The notes under the pieces: generated by a model
Seen by the model: the letters and a program-made list of their open reading frames with translations, nothing else
The model's database searches: none
Told to the model about the DNA's origin: nothing
Part shown: positions 1 through 8,065 of the stretch, piece after piece
Numbering within the stretch: position 1 is the stretch's first letter
Layout: each line of letters begins with the position of its first letter
Program-made: the position numbers and the translations under genes
IMG/VR virus record: IMGVR_UViG_3300027970_000889
Coordinates: 1-39,612 of that record
DNA: 39,612 nt
From: a virus
Strand: one strand, 5' to 3'

Positions 1-183
1 CTGTTCACCAAGATATTCTTGGCTGAATTCCTTTGCCGCTTGCATTGTTACTGTATCTAACGCCCACAATGTTTTATCATTGCCATAGTCATCAGTACCT
101 AGGGGCACTTCAACCATATACCGTTGACGGAATGTACTAACACATTCTACAAGAACCCATTGTGTTTCTTCTTTATTGCTCAT
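1..183 (-). CDS. Conserved hypothetical phage protein (cut at window edge)
   Basis: The reading frame opens with ATG at 181-183 and stays open to base 1, giving about 61 residues beginning MSNKEETQWVLVECV; the C-terminus lies outside the window. The start overlaps the stop of the upstream nuclease gene as ATGA, typical of coupled phage genes, which supports the frame. The segment is soluble and mixed, with a GTDDYGND stretch and an AKEFSQEYLGE stretch. I recognise no enzyme motif and assign no function. Confidence 0.7.
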   Translation of the reverse strand, partial: MSNKEETQWVLVECVSTFRQRYMVEVPLGTDDYGNDKTLWALDTVTMQAAKEFSQEYLGEQ

Positions 184-1178
184 ACTAAATTACCTTTATA
201 AGGACTGTTCAACCACTTTGCATAGGTCTCAGCTTGGTCACTAATTTTAGTCAACTCATACTTACCACAGAATCGCATAAAGTGAATGCCTACTTGAGGG
301 GTAGTAGTTACACGAACACCCTCTTTAATACGTTGGTCAACTAAATCTTTAATCTCTTGTGGTTGTGCGGTCAAGTCAATCAGTACACGGTTACGTTCGT
401 AATCATCTTTAACCCTGTGTTCAACCTCATTATGGTCTACCCAACGTTGCAACATCATATTGTTCCAATTGAAGCCCATTTTATGTCTATCAGCATACGC
501 TTCAGTTAGTCCAACTTTGTTCTTAGTACCTTTCTCACGTACCCCGGGATAAGCACTGAACACATTGTCAGAACTATCACCGCGCATACACTTCATAAAA
601 AGATGCCATTGTGGGTCACCAAGTAACTTGGGTTCTTTAGTTTTCTTATCTACAACTAATCTACCCTTTTCATCATGGTATCCTTCGAGGGTGATGAATT
701 GATTTGTGATACCGTTGTATTGGTGCACGTTGTCACTAATAAGTTGAATGTAATCAGTATCAGAACTAATAATGTAATGCGTGTCATTTGGGTGTAAGTG
801 AACGAAACGGGCAATCATATCATCAGCTTCAGCACGTTCATGCCTGAGTACTGATACGTTTGTTTTTTCTTTTAGAAACGTAGTGAACTTTTCATACGTA
901 TCCCAAAACATTTCATTTTCTTCACGTTCAGCTTCAGTCTGTGATAGAGTATCTACTACCCTATTTTTCTTATACGGAGCATAATGATCCTTACGCCAGC
1001 TACGGCCTTCTAAGCAGAACACTACGTGATCGGCTCCAAACTTGCGTACAACCTGATTGACTGATGCAAGTGTAAGATGTAGTGCCATTCCAATCTTCTC
1101 CCAAGTATCACTATTGCGTGAAGCAATGTGTCGTGCCCGAAAGAAGGTATTTGCTGTGTCGATAAGTGCGTATTTCAT
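180..1178 (-). CDS. rnh: T4 Rnh-like 5'-3' nuclease / RNase H (FEN-1/PIN-like)
   Basis: This 332-residue protein is close in length to T4 Rnh (305), which removes RNA primers from lagging-strand fragments. It opens with the family start MKYALIDTANTFF, placing the first metal-binding Asp at residue 7. Further acidic clusters follow in order: ERAEADDMIARF near 115-126, ISSDTDYIQLI near 137-147 and MRGDSSDNVF near 198-207, as in FEN-1/PIN-type nucleases with a helix-hairpin-helix region after the last cluster. The start is firm because residue 7 is catalytic, yet a perfect sigma-70 -10 box ends only 6 bases before the ATG, so an mRNA from that promoter would have almost no leader. Its stop overlaps the next gene as ATGA. 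Confidence 0.9.
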   Translation of the reverse strand: MKYALIDTANTFFRARHIASRNSDTWEKIGMALHLTLASVNQVVRKFGADHVVFCLEGRSWRKDHYAPYKKNRVVDTLSQTEAEREENEMFWDTYEKFTTFLKEKTNVSVLRHERAEADDMIARFVHLHPNDTHYIISSDTDYIQLISDNVHQYNGITNQFITLEGYHDEKGRLVVDKKTKEPKLLGDPQWHLFMKCMRGDSSDNVFSAYPGVREKGTKNKVGLTEAYADRHKMGFNWNNMMLQRWVDHNEVEHRVKDDYERNRVLIDLTAQPQEIKDLVDQRIKEGVRVTTTPQVGIHFMRFCGKYELTKISDQAETYAKWLNSPYKGNLV

Positions 1179-1184
1179 ATTTGT

Positions 1185-1213
1185 ATTATATACTATTATT
1201 TAATAAATGTCAA
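1185..1213 (-). promoter_or_regulatory. Perfect sigma-70 promoter before rnh
   Basis: On the minus strand TTGACA (1208-1213) is followed by exactly 17 bases and TATAAT (1185-1190), a full 12/12 match to consensus. The -35 box contains the TGA stop of the upstream gene (1210-1212). The predicted start falls within a base or two of the rnh ATG at 1178, giving a leaderless or nearly leaderless transcript. Confidence 0.85.
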
Positions 1214-2079
1214 GTCATGATGATGCCAGCCTGAGTTAAACGGTCAATCACATTGTCGCCGTCTTTCCAATTAGGGGGCATAGTTGTTTTCCATTTAAAA
1301 TAATTGTTTAACAAATCGGCTTCTGCATCGCTAATATAAGCCACTGCTAAATTTCGCTGTATCATATCAGCAACATCTTGTACAGAATAGTTGTTTTTAT
1401 ACATTTCTAATGCCGTTTTTTCTATCCAGGCACACGGAACAATATGCTCACAATATGCATTTTTGGTTGTAAGTTGTTGTCGTCCTGCAATACTATAACC
1501 TTTAGTAACTAATTTTTTTACATGAAGGTTATCAAAAATATCTGCACCCCTGCCTAATAAAACAGGCATTCCGTATTTTTGTGCAGTATATAACACTTCG
1601 GCTGATGCAATCGCATAATTGTGTGGATTAATGGTAATACTTCTTCTAGGACCACCGGGACTTCTAAGAATTGTATTAATATTTTCAACACAGTCAACTA
1701 GTTCCCAAAAACCATCCATAACATTTTCTGCTAATTGGATGAAGAGATAATCACGATTGTCATGTACTATGACCATTCCTTTAGATTCAATTTCCTGTCT
1801 CAATATTAGAGTTTTAGCTTCTGCATTTTTAAAACCAGCAATATACACTACTTTGGGTTTACCTTCTGGATATCCCTTGGTAACAACTTTTAGTTCACAA
1901 TCTACGCCATTATTAGACCTAATAGTAAATCCATTATGTATAATATGCTCTTCTGGTCTTCTATCTTTAGCACGATATCCTCGAGATGCTGCCTCATTTT
2001 CAAATATAGAGAAAGGAATATATCTTTCAAGGTCTACACTCCAAATACCTTTGTGGCTAGTGCGAATATTAGTTGACAT
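1210..2079 (-). CDS. Phage protein with EHIVP motif, possibly HNH-related
   Basis: A 289-residue soluble protein of unknown function. The one suggestive motif is YCEHIVPCAWI near residues 209-219, similar to the E-H-x-x-P core of some His-Me finger (HNH-like) nucleases; it is followed by a helical segment with NLAVAYIS and KTTMPPNW. I cannot find the usual downstream Asn/His partner residues, so nuclease activity is only a guess. It sits 11 bases after a helicase that itself ends in an HNH domain, and before the Rnh nuclease, so a role in nucleic-acid processing fits the context. Its stop codon is embedded in the -35 box of the rnh promoter. Confidence 0.7.
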   Translation of the reverse strand: MSTNIRTSHKGIWSVDLERYIPFSIFENEAASRGYRAKDRRPEEHIIHNGFTIRSNNGVDCELKVVTKGYPEGKPKVVYIAGFKNAEAKTLILRQEIESKGMVIVHDNRDYLFIQLAENVMDGFWELVDCVENINTILRSPGGPRRSITINPHNYAIASAEVLYTAQKYGMPVLLGRGADIFDNLHVKKLVTKGYSIAGRQQLTTKNAYCEHIVPCAWIEKTALEMYKNNYSVQDVADMIQRNLAVAYISDAEADLLNNYFKWKTTMPPNWKDGDNVIDRLTQAGIIMT

Positions 2080-2090
2080 TTAACTCTTTC

Positions 2091-3899
2091 TTATTTTTTA
2101 TTGCCAAAAGTATATTTGTTCAAAAAGTCTTTTTGTCTCTGAGTTTTCAACATATGTACATTTGGACAAACTGTTGCATGATTTGATGTGTCGTTATTGT
2201 AACGATTACCATCAATATGATCTACTTGCAATGTAGTTTTCCAATCTTCAATGAAGTCTCCTAATGAACTAGTATCGTCTCCGTATTGTTCAATGTAACC
2301 CTTAATTGCTTGCTCAAAACAAACACCTTTACAGGCTTCACAATGGTCCTTGCGAAACAATTGATTAAGTTGGCCGTTATCAAACGCAAGTCGCAAACCC
2401 GAAAGCAACTTTTTTGGATCCTTACCTCCGAACACTCCCTTCAGAATGTAATCGATACCATCGATCATTTCAAACGTATCTTCTGTGTAGAATTCTTCTA
2501 CTAACTGCATCAATTCAGTATCTTGCGGAAGAATGGCAAACGATGTAGACAGTAACGAATAGTATGAACACACTAGTGATTTCACTTCATCGGACACTTT
2601 CATCTTGCGAATGAATTCAATTCCCAATTCATGGTCACGGAAGAAAGGCAAACGACAAGTACGTGCAACAAACTGTGTATAGCTGTTGTGAATCTTTTGT
2701 TGTGCGGGGACTTTACAAACTACTGCCGTAATCAATCGAGGAATGTTGATACCCATCTTACCTGAATCAACAACAACCATCACAAGCGGTCTGTTCAGGT
2801 AAGCAGGGCTATTAGCCAATTTAATACCGTCACTCATGCGCTTGATAGCCTTACCATCAAAATGCTTTTCTTTAGATGTAGAAACAAACAACACCGCATT
2901 GATTCGTTTAACGAACTCTTTAACATCTTTCATTACTGCACCAATTGGGATACCATTAACTGCGTTATTGCGTCCTAAACTAATAATGATGCCGGGCATC
3001 ATTTTTGGTATCTTATCAGAAACAGAATCCCATGTGTCTTGTGGAATCAAAACTTGTTGATTGCGAATCTCATTAACTTGCCAAGCAAATGTCTTGTAGG
3101 CGGCATCTAATGTCTCATTCAAATCTTCACGATTTCCATGATATTCAAATTTAGTGAATGCATTTGCTTCTTTGAATTTAGGCATTGTAGGCAACTGTAT
3201 GTACTTGTCAGCACCAACCAATGTTTTCATACGTTGAGATTGGGTAGGTGTTGCAGTCAAATGAATGACGATAGTACCACTATCCATCATTGCAGTCTGC
3301 ATGTCAAACCATTTAGGTTCCCAGTTATTATTAGTAATGCCCTGGTCATCTTTAGTAGTTGACTTGTCAGGTACGCCTAAACCACGATGTGCCTCATCAT
3401 TAAAGATAAGATCGGGTAACATCAAATCAAAGTCATCGGGATTCGCTGGGTCATAGTTCTCATACAGACCATACATATATTGTGTAGTCATAAAGAAATA
3501 ACGAATGTCACCCGGTAAGTCAATATTATTGACCAATGAATATTTCAATTGTTTACTGTCATAGACTTTAACTAATTTGTTGCCAATGTAGGTGCCATCA
3601 TACTTCATCATACTTTCAAGTGGCTCGTCAACACATTCCTGTGAAGGCGCCGCAAAGAAAATATTTTTAATTTTCTTAAAGTTTTGTGCAATAAGAATAG
3701 AGGTGTAGTTAGTGATAGTGAAACTTTTACCACTACCAGTAGGAGCCTGCACTACAATAGCTTTTTTTACGGCTGATTTTAAAAACCTAGTGATTGCATC
3801 AAGAATATTGTCTACTAGATATTCCTGTTGTAATGGTTCGATATCGGGAATTGAAATTTCATCAACTGCTAACGCTACTGATGTTTTATTACGCTTCAT
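2091..3899 (-). CDS. SF2 DEAH-type helicase with C-terminal HNH domain
   Basis: A 602-residue protein with a complete superfamily 2 helicase core: Walker A QAPTGSGKS (51-59), DEAH (168-171), motif III LTATPTQ (213-219) and a motif VI-like QFVARTCRLP. The layout resembles phage UvsW or the Res subunit of type III restriction enzymes. The last 84 residues differ from ordinary UvsW: HCEAC (519-523), VDHIDGN (559-565) and VCPNVHMLKT (577-586) make a zinc-stabilised HNH module. The protein could therefore unwind and cut DNA; the HNH part might instead descend from a homing endonuclease. It has its own perfect promoter with a leader of about 24 bases. Helicase fold is certain; the cutting activity is inferred. 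Confidence 0.88.
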   Translation of the reverse strand: MKRNKTSVALAVDEISIPDIEPLQQEYLVDNILDAITRFLKSAVKKAIVVQAPTGSGKSFTITNYTSILIAQNFKKIKNIFFAAPSQECVDEPLESMMKYDGTYIGNKLVKVYDSKQLKYSLVNNIDLPGDIRYFFMTTQYMYGLYENYDPANPDDFDLMLPDLIFNDEAHRGLGVPDKSTTKDDQGITNNNWEPKWFDMQTAMMDSGTIVIHLTATPTQSQRMKTLVGADKYIQLPTMPKFKEANAFTKFEYHGNREDLNETLDAAYKTFAWQVNEIRNQQVLIPQDTWDSVSDKIPKMMPGIIISLGRNNAVNGIPIGAVMKDVKEFVKRINAVLFVSTSKEKHFDGKAIKRMSDGIKLANSPAYLNRPLVMVVVDSGKMGINIPRLITAVVCKVPAQQKIHNSYTQFVARTCRLPFFRDHELGIEFIRKMKVSDEVKSLVCSYYSLLSTSFAILPQDTELMQLVEEFYTEDTFEMIDGIDYILKGVFGGKDPKKLLSGLRLAFDNGQLNQLFRKDHCEACKGVCFEQAIKGYIEQYGDDTSSLGDFIEDWKTTLQVDHIDGNRYNNDTSNHATVCPNVHMLKTQRQKDFLNKYTFGNKK

Positions 3900-3929
3900 G
3901 TGTTACCTATAGTTTGTTGCAATGTATGT

Positions 3930-3958
3930 ATTATACATCCATATGGTATTATTGTCAA
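3930..3958 (-). promoter_or_regulatory. Perfect sigma-70 promoter before the helicase gene
   Basis: Minus strand TTGACA (3953-3958), 17-base spacer, TATAAT (3930-3935), a 12/12 match. The -10 lies in a near-palindrome ATGTATAATACAT. The predicted start near 3923 leaves a leader of about 24 bases with an AGGT ribosome-binding element before the ATG at 3899. Confidence 0.85.
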
Positions 3959-3990
3959 ATTTTATTTTGTTGTATTTTTACAACACTACT

Positions 3991-4401
3991 TCAACTAACT
4001 TCTGTACGGCCATCACCCAAGTTTTTAGTACGGACCACACGTAAGTCACGGTTTGTAGGATCAGCCTGTTGTTGCTCATATACTTCTAATGCGATATTTC
4101 TGCAAACTGTTTGGAACCAGCGGTCTACTAGTACATCATCTGTATCACTATCTTTTTGTTTATACCCTGCACGAATCAAATTCAAAATGAACTTATCATT
4201 CCAATCTAATTCAAATGCACCGTTATTAACATCATTGGGGTCAAGCTCCATACTTAGAATGTTAACGTATGGCTCGCCAGCCGCCGTTGCTTTCTCTTTA
4301 GCAGTAAGTTCGGGTGCAACTTTCTTTTCTTTAACCTTCTTAGGTGCAGGCTCAGATTTAACTTCTGGCTTCTTAAATAAATTCTTTAATTTTTCAAACA
4401 T
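3991..4401 (-). CDS. Conserved hypothetical protein of T4-like marine phages
   Basis: A 136-residue protein. It opens MFEKLKNLFKK and has a Lys/Glu/Pro-rich tail to about residue 35, followed by a compact domain with FELDWNDKFI, RAGYKQ, VDRWFQTVCRNIALE and a C-terminus LGDGRTEVS. I believe this family is common in marine T4-like phages but know no function. Its start lies inside the end of the UV-endonuclease gene (16-base overlap), so the two are probably translated together. The 89 bases after its promoter-proximal neighbour carry only the helicase promoter. Confidence 0.75.
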   Translation of the reverse strand: MFEKLKNLFKKPEVKSEPAPKKVKEKKVAPELTAKEKATAAGEPYVNILSMELDPNDVNNGAFELDWNDKFILNLIRAGYKQKDSDTDDVLVDRWFQTVCRNIALEVYEQQQADPTNRDLRVVRTKNLGDGRTEVS

Positions 4402-5414
4402 TTATATCTCTCTAGTAATTTAAAGCTGGCAAGATTCTTTGCCTTTGATTCACACATCATATCAAAATTATCAATGAATGTCAATGCCCAATCGTTAACA
4501 GCTTCGTTCCAATAGTAATCACTATGTGCCCGAAGTTTTTGCTTACTGTATCCTGCCTCAATCAACGCATCATGGGCGGGACGTTCATTGCGGGAGTGTT
4601 CAACAAGACAATCTTCCCTACTGACAGAATAGTGTAAAGTAGGGCGAACGCCACGCCAACTGTCAATAACCCTTTTAACACGGTCATCAGTAGGTTCAAT
4701 GTATTCCCCTTCACGTATCCAGTGATGATGTATGTCCATGACCGTAGGTACGAGGTCAGATAATGATAAGCAGTCTGTAAGTCCATGTGTGTATTCCTCA
4801 TTCTCTAGTGTTAGTGTGTTTCTCGCTTCTGGCGACAATCTGTTGTACACATCCCTAATGCCTTGTGGGCCTCTACGTCCTGAAATGTGTACGTTTACTT
4901 TGAAGTCTTGAAATGATTTGCCATAGCCCATAAAACGAACCATGTCACAATGATATTCAAATTCTTCAATACTCTTATTTACTACCTCATCACGGTCGCT
5001 TGCTAAAACAACAAACTGATCGGGGTGAAAGCTAAGACGCACATCATTAGCACGTGCTGTTTCACCTATAGGGGCAAACCATCGAGCCAAGCTATTCTGT
5101 ACATCTGTACTATGCCAAAAGTCTTTGTATTCATCCATAGTATAGAAACTAAGCATGTCGCTAGTCAAACGCAACATACGCAATTCTGGTTCTAGTGTAG
5201 CAACACGTTTAACAAGTGCGTGAGTATTCATAATATTGCGTTTAGCAACATCCATAATCTTTTCTTCTACTACACTTCGATTATTACGCTTTGCCCAAGC
5301 TTGAGTTGTACCTCCTGTGTTAAAACCTTCGACTGAAACAATCTCATCTTTGTGATTGATTTCTGCCCATTTACAAGCGAAACCGATACGTTTGATTGAC
5401 TGATTTGTGTGCAT
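4386..5414 (-). CDS. uvdE: UvdE-type UV-damage endonuclease
   Basis: A 342-residue protein matching the UvdE family, which nicks DNA 5' of UV photoproducts using a metal-binding TIM barrel. Family signatures appear in order: RIGFACKW near the N-terminus (strand 1), LRLTSDMLSFYT, RLSFHPDQFVVLAS, VNVHISGRRG, TLENEEYT, PTVMDIHHHW and LHYSVSRE. The repeated His, Asp and Glu residues are those that bind metals in this fold. A phage living in sunlit water would benefit from repairing its own DNA. The gene has its own promoter at 5445-5473 and faces away from the plus-strand pair. Confidence 0.9.
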   Translation of the reverse strand: MHTNQSIKRIGFACKWAEINHKDEIVSVEGFNTGGTTQAWAKRNNRSVVEEKIMDVAKRNIMNTHALVKRVATLEPELRMLRLTSDMLSFYTMDEYKDFWHSTDVQNSLARWFAPIGETARANDVRLSFHPDQFVVLASDRDEVVNKSIEEFEYHCDMVRFMGYGKSFQDFKVNVHISGRRGPQGIRDVYNRLSPEARNTLTLENEEYTHGLTDCLSLSDLVPTVMDIHHHWIREGEYIEPTDDRVKRVIDSWRGVRPTLHYSVSREDCLVEHSRNERPAHDALIEAGYSKQKLRAHSDYYWNEAVNDWALTFIDNFDMMCESKAKNLASFKLLERYKCLKN

Positions 5415-5428
5415 AGATAGACCAAAAT

Positions 5429-5436
5429 GATAAATA
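5429..5436 (+). promoter_or_regulatory. Putative T4-late-like promoter box (GATAAATA), plus strand
   Basis: GATAAATA lies 55 bases before the ATG of the first rightward gene. It fits the NATAAATA form of the T4-like late box (T4 itself uses TATAAATA) and recurs before three other gene starts in the window. It sits inside the transcribed leader of the divergent uvdE promoter. Confidence 0.5.
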
Positions 5437-5444
5437 ATAGATGT

Positions 5445-5473
5445 AGTGTAGCATACCTACGCAATAAAGTCAA
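5445..5473 (-). promoter_or_regulatory. Sigma-70 promoter before uvdE
   Basis: Minus strand TTGACT (5468-5473), 17-base spacer, TACACT (5445-5450). Each box differs from consensus at one or two positions. Predicted start near 5438, leader about 24 bases. Confidence 0.7.
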
Positions 5474-5491
5474 CTATTTACGGATACCACT

Positions 5492-6046
5492 ATGAAAATT
5501 ACTGAAGTACTAACAGAATCAAGCAAGATTTGTCCACAATGTGGAATGAGAGGTTGCACTTGCAAACCCGGAACTTGCAAATGCAAACCAAAGCCCGGCT
5601 ATCCAAAGAACATTGATGAAGCCGCTAATCCAGCACAACAAGCCGCTATTGCTATTAGTATGAAAAAGGCTGGTAAGAAGCCAAAAGATATACAAGAAGA
5701 AGATTTAGATGAGGATTGGCAAAAGGTCAACAAAAAAGACAAAACTGATGGCATGAGCAGTAAGGCTGTCAAAGCATATCGCAGAGAGAATCCAGGATCT
5801 AAACTAAAGACTGCTGTTACTACTAAGCCTTCAAAACTAAAGAAGGGTAGTAAAGCCGCTAAACGCCGTAAATCATTCTGTGCTAGAATGAGTGGAATGA
5901 AGAAGGCTCACGCAAGTGCTAAGACTAAACGAGATCCGGATAGCCCAATCAACAAAGCACTACGCAGATGGAACTGTGAAAGTGTACAACAGATGGAAAA
6001 ATTGGTAATGATTGCTGAACAGAAAATTAGAAACCTTAAGAAATAA
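5492..6046 (+). CDS. Cys-cluster and Lys-rich protein, putative packaged protein
   Basis: A 184-residue protein in three parts. Residues 1-10, MKITEVLTES, match the putative capsid-targeting signature, with LTE at 7-9. Residues 14-31 hold six cysteines (CPQCGMRGC, CTC, CKC), a likely zinc-binding knuckle. From about residue 85 to the end is a strongly basic domain (KGSKAAKRRKSFCARM, INKALRRWNC) that I associate with a phage domain of unknown function (DUF6321-like). IDE (41-43), IQE (67-69) and LDE (72-74) lie in the linker and fit prohead-protease cut sites, so maturation would release the zinc and basic parts separately. DNA binding inside the head is plausible but inferred. Confidence 0.78.
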   Translation: MKITEVLTESSKICPQCGMRGCTCKPGTCKCKPKPGYPKNIDEAANPAQQAAIAISMKKAGKKPKDIQEEDLDEDWQKVNKKDKTDGMSSKAVKAYRRENPGSKLKTAVTTKPSKLKKGSKAAKRRKSFCARMSGMKKAHASAKTKRDPDSPINKALRRWNCESVQQMEKLVMIAEQKIRNLKK

Positions 6047-6047
6047 C

Positions 6048-6725
6048 GTGAGAGCAAACGAATTCATCAGCGAAGCTATTAGCCGTAGAGACTTACTTAA
6101 AGGTGTAGCGGGTGCCGCCGCATTGGGCGCTACTGGTTTAGCTAAAGCAGGTGAATATCAAGATTTAGAAACTATAAAAAAACAACCTGACGTTTGGATG
6201 CCTAGATTCGAACAACTGCAACAACGTAGTAATGGTATGTTAGGTAAATTAATGCGAGCCGCCGGTCCAGAATGGGCACAAAGACTGACAGGGACAAAGG
6301 TTCGTGTTATGTCGAATGACCAATGGGTTCAAGGAAATGCTGACAATCGCACTGTCAGTCTTGACCTAACTGTGTTTTGGGATGCTCCTGATGCTACACT
6401 GGCATTTGCTATAGCACATGAACTGGGACACATTGCCCTAGGACACGGTTTTCAGCCTGATCTCGGGCAAGCACGTCGGGAAGAAATGGATGCTGACGAC
6501 TTTGCTATTAGGTTATGTAGGGCTTTGGGCTACAACAAAGTTGAGATGTTTAAGTTCTTGCATCAAAAACAATCTGATTACGACTTTTACAATAGTATAA
6601 CTAAACTGCCTAATAGCAGTCATCCTAGTTATGACCAACGAATCAATCGTGCAGGTCAAAAAGGATTTCAGTTGTCAAAAGGTGGAGTTAAACAAATGAA
6701 TACGCTAATGACACACTTAGCATAA
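6048..6725 (+). CDS. M48-like zinc metalloprotease with buried Tat-type signal
   Basis: The GTG at 6048 is chosen because it follows the previous stop by one base and gives the signature VRANEFISEA; an upstream in-frame ATG lies inside the preceding gene. Of 225 residues, 1-9 match the capsid-targeting signature with ISE at 7-9. SRRDLLKG (12-19), a hydrophobic stretch rich in Ala and Gly and AKA at 32-34 form a textbook twin-arginine signal. HELGH (124-128) followed by EEMDAD (146-151) is the M48 zinc and catalytic site. Cutting after residue 9 would leave the Tat signal at the new N-terminus, suggesting a protease packaged, delivered and exported to the periplasm. The enzyme class is clear; the route is inferred. 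Confidence 0.82.
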   Translation: MRANEFISEAISRRDLLKGVAGAAALGATGLAKAGEYQDLETIKKQPDVWMPRFEQLQQRSNGMLGKLMRAAGPEWAQRLTGTKVRVMSNDQWVQGNADNRTVSLDLTVFWDAPDATLAFAIAHELGHIALGHGFQPDLGQARREEMDADDFAIRLCRALGYNKVEMFKFLHQKQSDYDFYNSITKLPNSSHPSYDQRINRAGQKGFQLSKGGVKQMNTLMTHLA

Positions 6726-7550
6726 TTAAATCTTCAATAACTGATCCATCGTATACAAGTTACGCATATAAGGTGACACATCTTCTAGCACACTGCTAGC
6801 AATATCGCCCTTTCTTCTTGGGCCGTATTTCACGTTGAAGCTAACATCATTGACTTTTTGAAACTCATCAACAATCTCTTTAACAGTATATCCTACTCCG
6901 TGACCAAGTGATTCAACGCTATTGCTAGGCTTCTCAATAGCTTGTTTCAATGCGTCACATATCTCGTTTACGTGTACATAATCACGCACACAAGTGCCAT
7001 CGGGTGATACTTCATAATCATTACCAAATACAGTAAACTCTTTTGATTGCATAGCCATAATGAGATTGTACATTAACCCATCGGGGTTAGTGGGAGCAAA
7101 GCCTTCGCTTCCAATAACATTATAAAATCTAAAGATTGTATATGGTATTTGACGATGAGTTGTACAATATTCTTTCACTACATCCTCTGCCGCACGTTTA
7201 CTGATACCATATGCACTCTCACAATCTTGTGCGGCACCTGTACTTGCAAAGATAAAGTTCTTTGTCTTAATCTTGTTTAGTACATTCATTGTACCATTCA
7301 AATTAGTAATATAGTATTGAATAGGTTTCTGTTCACTTTCACCTACATTAACCAATGCGGCTAAATGAATAACACAATCAAATTCATCTTCTAAACTAAA
7401 TGGTCTATTGATATCACATTGATAAAATGTATAAGGTGATTCTTGTGGTTCTACTTTATCTAAACCATACACTTGATATTCACCCTTCAACATCTTAGTA
7501 AGATGTGAACCAATGTAACCACTGTTACCTGTAATTAAAATCTTTTTCAT
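6726..7550 (-). CDS. NAD-dependent sugar epimerase/dehydratase (GalE-like SDR)
   Basis: A 274-residue extended short-chain dehydrogenase. The NAD-binding glycine motif is TGNSGYIG (7-14), an HLAALVNVG segment follows at 62-70, the catalytic Tyr and Lys are in YGISK (114-118), and FRFYNVIG plus RDYVHVNEI are typical of nucleotide-sugar epimerases. It most likely epimerises or dehydrates a UDP- or other NDP-hexose. The protein is shorter than GalE (about 330-340), missing part of the C-terminal substrate domain. It ends the queD operon beside two glycosyltransferase-pathway genes. Its stop touches the stop of the convergent protease gene with no base between them. Confidence 0.88.
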   Translation of the reverse strand: MKKILITGNSGYIGSHLTKMLKGEYQVYGLDKVEPQESPYTFYQCDINRPFSLEDEFDCVIHLAALVNVGESEQKPIQYYITNLNGTMNVLNKIKTKNFIFASTGAAQDCESAYGISKRAAEDVVKEYCTTHRQIPYTIFRFYNVIGSEGFAPTNPDGLMYNLIMAMQSKEFTVFGNDYEVSPDGTCVRDYVHVNEICDALKQAIEKPSNSVESLGHGVGYTVKEIVDEFQKVNDVSFNVKYGPRRKGDIASSVLEDVSPYMRNLYTMDQLLKI

Positions 7551-8065
7551 AATCCTTCAAATAAATCTGTTGTATCTCTTGACGTGGACAAAGTTCCTTT
7601 AAGATTTTCTAACTGTTGAAAACCAAACCATTCAAAACAATCATCATTCAGTAAAGTTTGAAATTCAAAGATTAATCCGCTTTCCAAGAATTCTAATTGT
7701 TTTTTCGTAATTTTGTTTTGGAAAGACACAAAAATATAATCGCTATCTTGTTCTAAACTATACCTTTCTGTTTTACACCAGCTATGAAAATAATCCCAAA
7801 CTTTATGAGGTTTATTTTTGTCATAATCTTTACCTTTGTCTGCCCTACCCATGTGCCTTTCAAATCTACTATTAGCACTTGATTCAGTCATTCCTATATA
7901 TATTATTCCTAACTTGTCACTATGAGTAATATATATACCACAGGTATTTGGTAATTTATCGGTTTTGTATTTTTTTAGCTCTCCGTCAAAAATGACGAAG
8001 GGTATTCCAAACTTATTTTTAAACTTGTTACTATTAATAAAATCTATAACTTTTTGTTTCATCAT
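7547..8065 (-). CDS. GIY-YIG nuclease-domain protein
   Basis: A 172-residue protein with GIY at 43-45, YIG at 56-58 (in IIYIGMT), conserved Arg residues in SRFERH (66-71) and a candidate metal-binding Glu in LEFLE (124-128). This is the order found in GIY-YIG endonucleases. Many phage GIY-YIG proteins are free-standing homing endonucleases; this one has no obvious DNA-recognition tail and sits between two sugar genes, overlapping one as TAATG and the other by 4 bases. Those overlaps suggest it is an established operon member rather than a recent insertion. The extra length after residue 100 is of unknown role. Confidence 0.75.
   Translation of the reverse strand: MMKQKVIDFINSNKFKNKFGIPFVIFDGELKKYKTDKLPNTCGIYITHSDKLGIIYIGMTESSANSRFERHMGRADKGKDYDKNKPHKVWDYFHSWCKTERYSLEQDSDYIFVSFQNKITKKQLEFLESGLIFEFQTLLNDDCFEWFGFQQLENLKGTLSTSRDTTDLFEGL

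Noticed and set aside
3794-4423. A 209-codon plus-strand open frame opposite two real genes
   Set aside because: It is antisense to the helicase end, its promoter and the 136-residue gene, with a low-complexity Ser/Phe/Leu-rich product; the minus-strand genes have better composition, overlaps and promoters.
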